From assembly GCA_035293045.1 (NCBI GenBank), contig DATDOY010000022.1, positions 1 through 8,087 on the forward strand: DNA of 8,087 bases. Direction: 5' to 3'. The number at the start of each line of letters is the position of its first letter. Position 1 is the first letter of the stretch. The stretch comes from DATDOY01 sp035293045. Lineage in GTDB: Bacteria; Actinomycetota; Acidimicrobiia; IMCC26256; JACPCJ01. The position numbers and the translations under genes are program-made. This document shows, piece by piece, positions 5,449 through 8,087 of this stretch. The notes beneath the pieces are model-generated. The model had not been told where the DNA came from. It searched no databases and saw only the letters and a program-made list of their open reading frames with translations.

Positions 5449-5747
5449 CCGGGGAGGACAGAGCCGACCACGTCGGCAAAGAACGCCGAGCGGGGGAGCG
5501 CCTCGTCCGCGCCGTCGGCCACGGCCTGGCGGAGGGCGTCGACGGCGGTGTGGCGGCCGTAGGCAACGATGCGGGCGTCGGGCGCTGCCAGCCGCGCCGA
5601 AGCGACGAGTCCTGCGTGGGCACCGAGGTCGATGATGACGACGTCGGCTCCGGCGGCGTCGGCGGGATCGCGACCGAAAGCGACGTCCCCGGCGCGGCCG
5701 AGCTTGGACCGGTCCATGAGGTCGGTGACGAAGGCAACGATGCGCAT
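5427..5747 (-). CDS. Small alpha/beta (receiver- or Rossmann-like) hypothetical protein
   Basis: Protein of 106 residues with no firm family name. Seen: beta-strand MRIVAFVTDL, then DVAFGRDP, the hydrophobic strand ADVVIIDLGAH (about 34-44), ARIVAYGRH, and the helix VDALRQAVADGADEALPRSAFFADV. The alternation of strands and helices, with Asp at the end of strand 3 and a Gly-Ala-Asp-Glu turn late, resembles a CheY-type receiver without the usual acidic pair and Lys arrangement being clear. The ATG at 5747 is chosen because the first strand begins there; no Shine-Dalgarno sequence is visible. It lies 43 bases downstream of the HNH gene on the same strand, behind two hairpins, and its 3' end overlaps the convergent SCO1664-type gene by 22 bases. 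A phospho-independent sensor or simple nucleotide-binding protein are both open. Confidence 0.7.
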   Translation of the reverse strand: MRIVAFVTDLMDRSKLGRAGDVAFGRDPADAAGADVVIIDLGAHAGLVASARLAAPDARIVAYGRHTAVDALRQAVADGADEALPRSAFFADVVGSVLPGQTNGQG

Positions 5748-5759
5748 GTGGGCATGGTC

Positions 5760-5802
5760 GCGCGCCCGCGCTCGGGCGCGCCGAAGCGGCTCACGCCGCT
5801 TC
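5760..5802 (-). terminator. Tandem GC hairpins at the 3' end of the HNH gene
   Basis: In the minus-strand transcript, GAAGCGGC-GUGA-GCCGCUUC (5802-5783) is a perfect 8-bp stem closed by a GNRA-type GUGA loop that contains the HNH stop codon UGA. One base later GCGCGCCCG-AGCG-CGGGCGCGC (5781-5760) forms a perfect 9-bp stem. No U-tract follows, and the next gene starts 12 bases on. Together they could terminate, attenuate or stabilise the HNH message. Confidence 0.55.
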
Positions 5803-6921
5803 CCCGGATGCCCAGCGTTTTAACTCGGGATCGAGCGGTGGCGGCCCGCCGCCGAACACCCTCCCGTCGGGTCGCACGAACTCCAACTCACCCATCGGGT
5901 TGCCCCGTATCGCCCACTCGCCCTCATGGACGAAGCGGTGGTGGTAGCTGCACAGCAACACGAGGTTGCCGAGGTCGGTGGGACCCTTCTTGCCCCAATG
6001 CCAGATGTGATGGGCATGAACCCACCGCCTGCGCTCACACCCGGGAAACCGGCACCCCTGATCACGGCGAACGAGTTCGCGGCGCAAACTTGGCGGCACC
6101 ACCCGCGAGACGTGGCCGATCCCGATGGGGATCCCGCCGAACTCCAACACGTCGTGGACCCTTGCGTCGCAACTCAGTCGGCGCGCCACCTCGGAAGAGA
6201 CCATCAACCCGTCGATCTCGGCCAGCCCCTCGTCGTCGGCGAGGGCCTGGGCCTCGACGTGGACGACCACCGTGGCCCGATCGGGATCAGGGTCGGCGGC
6301 CAACGCACCCGAGGCGATCTGGTGGAAGGCGTCGGCCAGGCGGGCCTCGTAGGGCGGCGGCTCCTCGCCGTCGGCGGGACGCGGCTGACCCTCGAGGGCG
6401 CGCAGCAGGGCAAGCTCGATGGCCTTGGCCTCGGCGCCCACGAACTCGCCTCGCACCACCAGGCGGTCGCCCCGCCAGAACATCGTGAGCCAACGCGAGT
6501 CCTCGAGGTCGCGGGCGGCGGCCTTGGAGGTCTTGCGGGTGCGCCGGGCTCGGAACTCGAGGGTGCGTAGCGAGAGACCCTCGGCCTCTCGCGCTAGATC
6601 CGTGTCGGTCTCAGGGGTGGCATAGCGGGTGAGGGCCCGCACCTGGTCGAACGAGAGTCGTCCGTCGGCGTGGGCGCCGGCGATGCTCGGCAACGAGCGC
6701 AGGGCCTGCGCCACCCGGGCTTGCTCCCGGGCCGCATAGGGGGACATGGCAAAGCGCGCCGCCACCCACTCGCCCAACGACCGGGCGCCGTCGCCCGCCC
6801 AGGCCTCGCGTTCGGAGAGCTCGCCGAGAAGGGACAGGAACTGGGCGCTCAGCACGCACGAGAGCGCATGCGTTTGCTCCAGTGCCGTCTCGATCTGATC
6901 GAGCGTCTGCTCCGCCGCCAT
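5791..6921 (-). CDS. DUF222 / 13E12-type HNH endonuclease family protein
   Basis: Protein of 376 residues with the DUF222 helical domain (about 10-250) followed by a C-terminal HNH nuclease module. Seen: LSEREAW, SLGEWVAARFAMSPYAAREQARVAQAL and GRLSFDQVRALTRYATPETD, typical DUF222 blocks; then CRFPGC (Cys290, Cys295), HAHHIWHWGKKGPTDLGNLVLLCSYHHRFVHEG with His304/His305, Asn319 and His328 as the HNH residues and Cys324/His327 probably helping bind zinc. All motif residues are present, so the nuclease may be active. These proteins occur as multicopy families in actinobacteria (13E12 repeats in mycobacteria); their target is unknown. The start ATG has an excellent AAGGAGG (6927-6933), 5-6 bases ahead. 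The promoter carries a LexA box. Confidence 0.92.
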   Translation of the reverse strand: MAAEQTLDQIETALEQTHALSCVLSAQFLSLLGELSEREAWAGDGARSLGEWVAARFAMSPYAAREQARVAQALRSLPSIAGAHADGRLSFDQVRALTRYATPETDTDLAREAEGLSLRTLEFRARRTRKTSKAAARDLEDSRWLTMFWRGDRLVVRGEFVGAEAKAIELALLRALEGQPRPADGEEPPPYEARLADAFHQIASGALAADPDPDRATVVVHVEAQALADDEGLAEIDGLMVSSEVARRLSCDARVHDVLEFGGIPIGIGHVSRVVPPSLRRELVRRDQGCRFPGCERRRWVHAHHIWHWGKKGPTDLGNLVLLCSYHHRFVHEGEWAIRGNPMGELEFVRPDGRVFGGGPPPLDPELKRWASGEAA

Positions 6922-6926
6922 GGCTG

Positions 6927-6933
6927 CCTCCTT
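6927..6933 (-). promoter_or_regulatory. Strong Shine-Dalgarno sequence of the HNH gene
   Basis: AAGGAGG on the minus strand, 5 bases before the ATG at 6921. It is the strongest ribosome-binding site in the window and fixes the start. Confidence 0.85.
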
Positions 6934-6962
6934 CCCTGCTCGGCGGTTAGTGGGCCACCTCT

Positions 6963-6991
6963 AAACTAACGAACACCAGTTCGTAAGTCAA
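6963..6991 (-). promoter_or_regulatory. Sigma-70-type promoter of the HNH gene
   Basis: On the minus strand TTGACT (6991-6986) and TAGTTT (6968-6963) are separated by exactly 17 bases. The predicted transcript starts near 6956, giving a leader of about 35 bases with the AAGGAGG site. The region is clearly richer in A+T than its surroundings. Confidence 0.65.
6970..6983. promoter_or_regulatory. LexA (SOS) box in the HNH promoter
   Basis: CGAAC-ACCA-GTTCG (6970-6983) matches the Gram-positive/actinobacterial LexA operator core CGAAC-N4-GTTCG exactly, with one further A/T pair on each side (ACGAAC...GTTCGT). It lies wholly within the 17-base spacer of the HNH promoter, where a bound repressor would block RNA polymerase. 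13E12-family genes in Mycobacterium tuberculosis have been reported in the LexA regulon, which agrees. Confidence 0.75.
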
Positions 6992-7070
6992 GGGAGATTC
7001 CACAAAAATTTCGGGAGTTTCAGGATGCGTGGCACCCGACCGGGGCGTCCGCCAGGGGAGCCGCGCGTCC

Positions 7071-7076
7071 TACGAT
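7071..7076 (+). promoter_or_regulatory. Candidate -10 element for a leaderless fxsA transcript
   Basis: TACGAT ends 8 bases before the ATG at 7085, so a transcript from it would start at or within a few bases of the start codon. The spacing and sequence echo the TACGCT element before the DUF4202 start. No -35 is evident. Confidence 0.4.
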
Positions 7077-7084
7077 CGAACGTC

Positions 7085-7480
7085 ATGGCCGTCGTGTTGT
7101 TCGCCCTCTTCTTGCTCGTCCCGATCGTCGAGCTCACGGTGATCATCACCGTGGGGGCTCGCATCGGAGTCGTCGAGACGCTGGGCCTCATGATCCTCAT
7201 GTCGGCACTCGGCGCCTTCCTTGCCAAGCGCCAGGGGCTGCGGACGCTCCGCGTGATCCGAGACCGCCTCGATCACGGCCAGGTGCCGGGCAAGGAACTG
7301 CTCGACGGCCTGCTGATCCTCGTCGCCGCCGCCCTCATGCTCACCCCGGGGTTCGTCACCGACGCCGCCGCCCTTCTCTTGCTCCTGCCTCCCGTGCGGG
7401 CCGGCATCCGCCGGGTCCTGCGGGGATCGTTCGAGCGCCGCGTGTTCCTCCTGCGCGCCGACCCGGGCCCCCAGCCGTAA
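7085..7480 (+). CDS. fxsA: FxsA family membrane protein
   Basis: Protein of 131 residues of the FxsA (suppressor of F exclusion of phage T7) family, found in the cytoplasmic membrane; its molecular function is unknown. Seen: helix 1 VLFALFLLVPIVELTVIITVGARIG with the conserved Glu, helix 2 ETLGLMILMSALGAFLAKRQG, the basic/amphipathic segment TLRVIRDRLDHGQVPGKELLDG, and the signature LMLTPGFVTDAAALLLLLPPVRAGIRR. The ATG at 7085 fits the family N-terminus. A second in-frame ATG at 7025, with GGGAG 7 bases before it, would add 20 Arg/Pro/Gly-rich residues. It ends 7 bases before the lipase gene, so the two are probably co-transcribed. The final RRVFLLRADPGPQP tail is variable. Confidence 0.88.
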   Translation: MAVVLFALFLLVPIVELTVIITVGARIGVVETLGLMILMSALGAFLAKRQGLRTLRVIRDRLDHGQVPGKELLDGLLILVAAALMLTPGFVTDAAALLLLLPPVRAGIRRVLRGSFERRVFLLRADPGPQP

Positions 7481-7487
7481 AGAAGGC

Positions 7488-8087
7488 GTGACCCGAATCC
7501 ACAGCGCTCTCCTCGCGTCCCTGCTCGCCCTCGGCATCGTGGGCGTCGCTCCGACCGCCGCCCCGGCGGTGGCGCCGGACGGCCTCGAGTGCCTCGGCGG
7601 GTTCGACGACCCCGATCCCACCCACCAACCCGTCCTCCTTGTCCACGGCACGTTCACCAACGGCTGGGAGCACTGGAGTTGGAACTGGTACGAGGTCCTG
7701 GCCGAAGAGGGCTTCGACGTCTGCGTCATCACGCTGCCCGACCGCTCGCTCGGCGACATGCAGGGCCAGGGTGAGACCGTGCGAGACGCCATTCGCCACA
7801 TCGCGGCCCAGTCGGGTGACCAGGTCGACGTCATGGGCCACAGCCAGGGCGCGGTGCACCCTCGTTGGGCCGTGAAGTGGTGGCCCGATGTCCGGGCATC
7901 GGTCGACGACATGGTGATGCTCGCCGGCCCGCAGCACGGCACCGAACTCGGCGGGAGCGGAGAGTCACCGTTCGGCTGCTTCGAGTCGTGCTGGCAGATG
8001 ATGCCGCCGTCGCAATACCTGGCTGCCCTCAACGCGGACGACGAGACCCCCGGCGACATCGACTACACGAGTATCTATTCCGCCTTC
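7488..8087 (+). CDS. Secreted CALB-like lipase/esterase (alpha/beta hydrolase), 3' end outside window
   Basis: The first 200 residues of an exported serine hydrolase. The GTG at 7488 begins a signal peptide: Arg3, a hydrophobic core ALLASLLALGIVGVA and a likely cleavage after Ala-Pro-Ala (about residue 27). The mature part has PVLLVHGTFTNG (His53-Gly54, oxyanion region), a Trp-rich WEHWSWNWY segment, DVCVITLPDRSLGDMQ, and the nucleophile elbow VDVMGHSQGAVHPRWAVKWWP with Ser119. This order, and the 'Q-G-x-x-x-x-W-x-x-x-x-x-P' continuation, resembles fungal lipase B and its actinobacterial relatives (LIP/CALB-like), which hydrolyse ester bonds of lipids outside the cell. The catalytic Asp and His should lie at or beyond the window edge. 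AGAAGG lies right before the GTG but unusually close (1 base). The in-frame reading is open to base 8087. Confidence 0.85.
   Translation, partial: MTRIHSALLASLLALGIVGVAPTAAPAVAPDGLECLGGFDDPDPTHQPVLLVHGTFTNGWEHWSWNWYEVLAEEGFDVCVITLPDRSLGDMQGQGETVRDAIRHIAAQSGDQVDVMGHSQGAVHPRWAVKWWPDVRASVDDMVMLAGPQHGTELGGSGESPFGCFESCWQMMPPSQYLAALNADDETPGDIDYTSIYSAF

Noticed and set aside
5757..5802. Possible mobile-element terminal repeats or an attachment site at the hairpin pair
   Set aside because: There is no transposase or integrase nearby and no flanking direct repeat. The position at a stop codon fits a transcript 3' end better.
7070..8059. 329-codon minus-strand frame opposite fxsA and the lipase
   Set aside because: It has no recognisable motif, while the opposite strand carries a complete FxsA signature and a lipase signal peptide with GHSQG.

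Overview
This window is high-GC, gene-dense DNA that looks like an actinobacterium, possibly one of the Acidimicrobiia. The main evidence is a three-gene set largely restricted to Actinobacteria (MSMEG_4193-type phosphomutase, DUF3090, SCO1664-type kinase-like protein). A DUF3151 gene, a DUF222/13E12-type HNH gene, frequent GTG/TTG starts and 4-base stop/start overlaps fit the same picture. The class-level placement is inference. No rRNA, tRNA, CRISPR array, insertion sequence or prophage is visible, and no gene-free stretch exceeds 300 bases.

Layout. (1) Bases 1-495 hold the 3' end of a nitronate monooxygenase gene, whose stop codon lies inside a long perfect inverted repeat that probably ends transcription from both sides. 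(2) Bases 529-1625, minus strand, hold a DUF4202 protein followed by a DoxX-like membrane protein, joined by a GTGA overlap. (3) Bases 1650-2543, plus strand, hold an EamA-type transporter that diverges from DUF4202 across only 24 bases; that gap is a near-palindrome with a symmetric -10 element and looks like a leaderless bidirectional promoter. (4) Bases 2555-3414, minus strand, hold DUF3151 followed by an RDD membrane protein, joined by a TTGA overlap. (5) Bases 3515-5448, plus strand, hold the actinobacterial trio: histidine-phosphatase-fold phosphomutase, DUF3090 and SCO1664-type kinase-like protein. The 100-base gap before it holds a tight G-quadruplex motif. (6) Bases 5427-6921, minus strand, hold a DUF222/HNH protein followed by a small alpha/beta protein that converges on, and overlaps, the trio. 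Tandem GC hairpins separate the two, and the HNH promoter carries a canonical LexA (SOS) box between its -35 and -10. (7) Bases 7085-8087, plus strand, hold fxsA and a secreted CALB-like lipase that runs off the window.

How the genes work together. The best candidate for an under-described system is the phosphomutase/DUF3090/kinase-like trio, a conserved set with no known substrate. The clearest regulatory prediction is DNA-damage control of the HNH gene. The DUF4202/EamA spacer is a compact, testable case of transcription from DNA symmetry.
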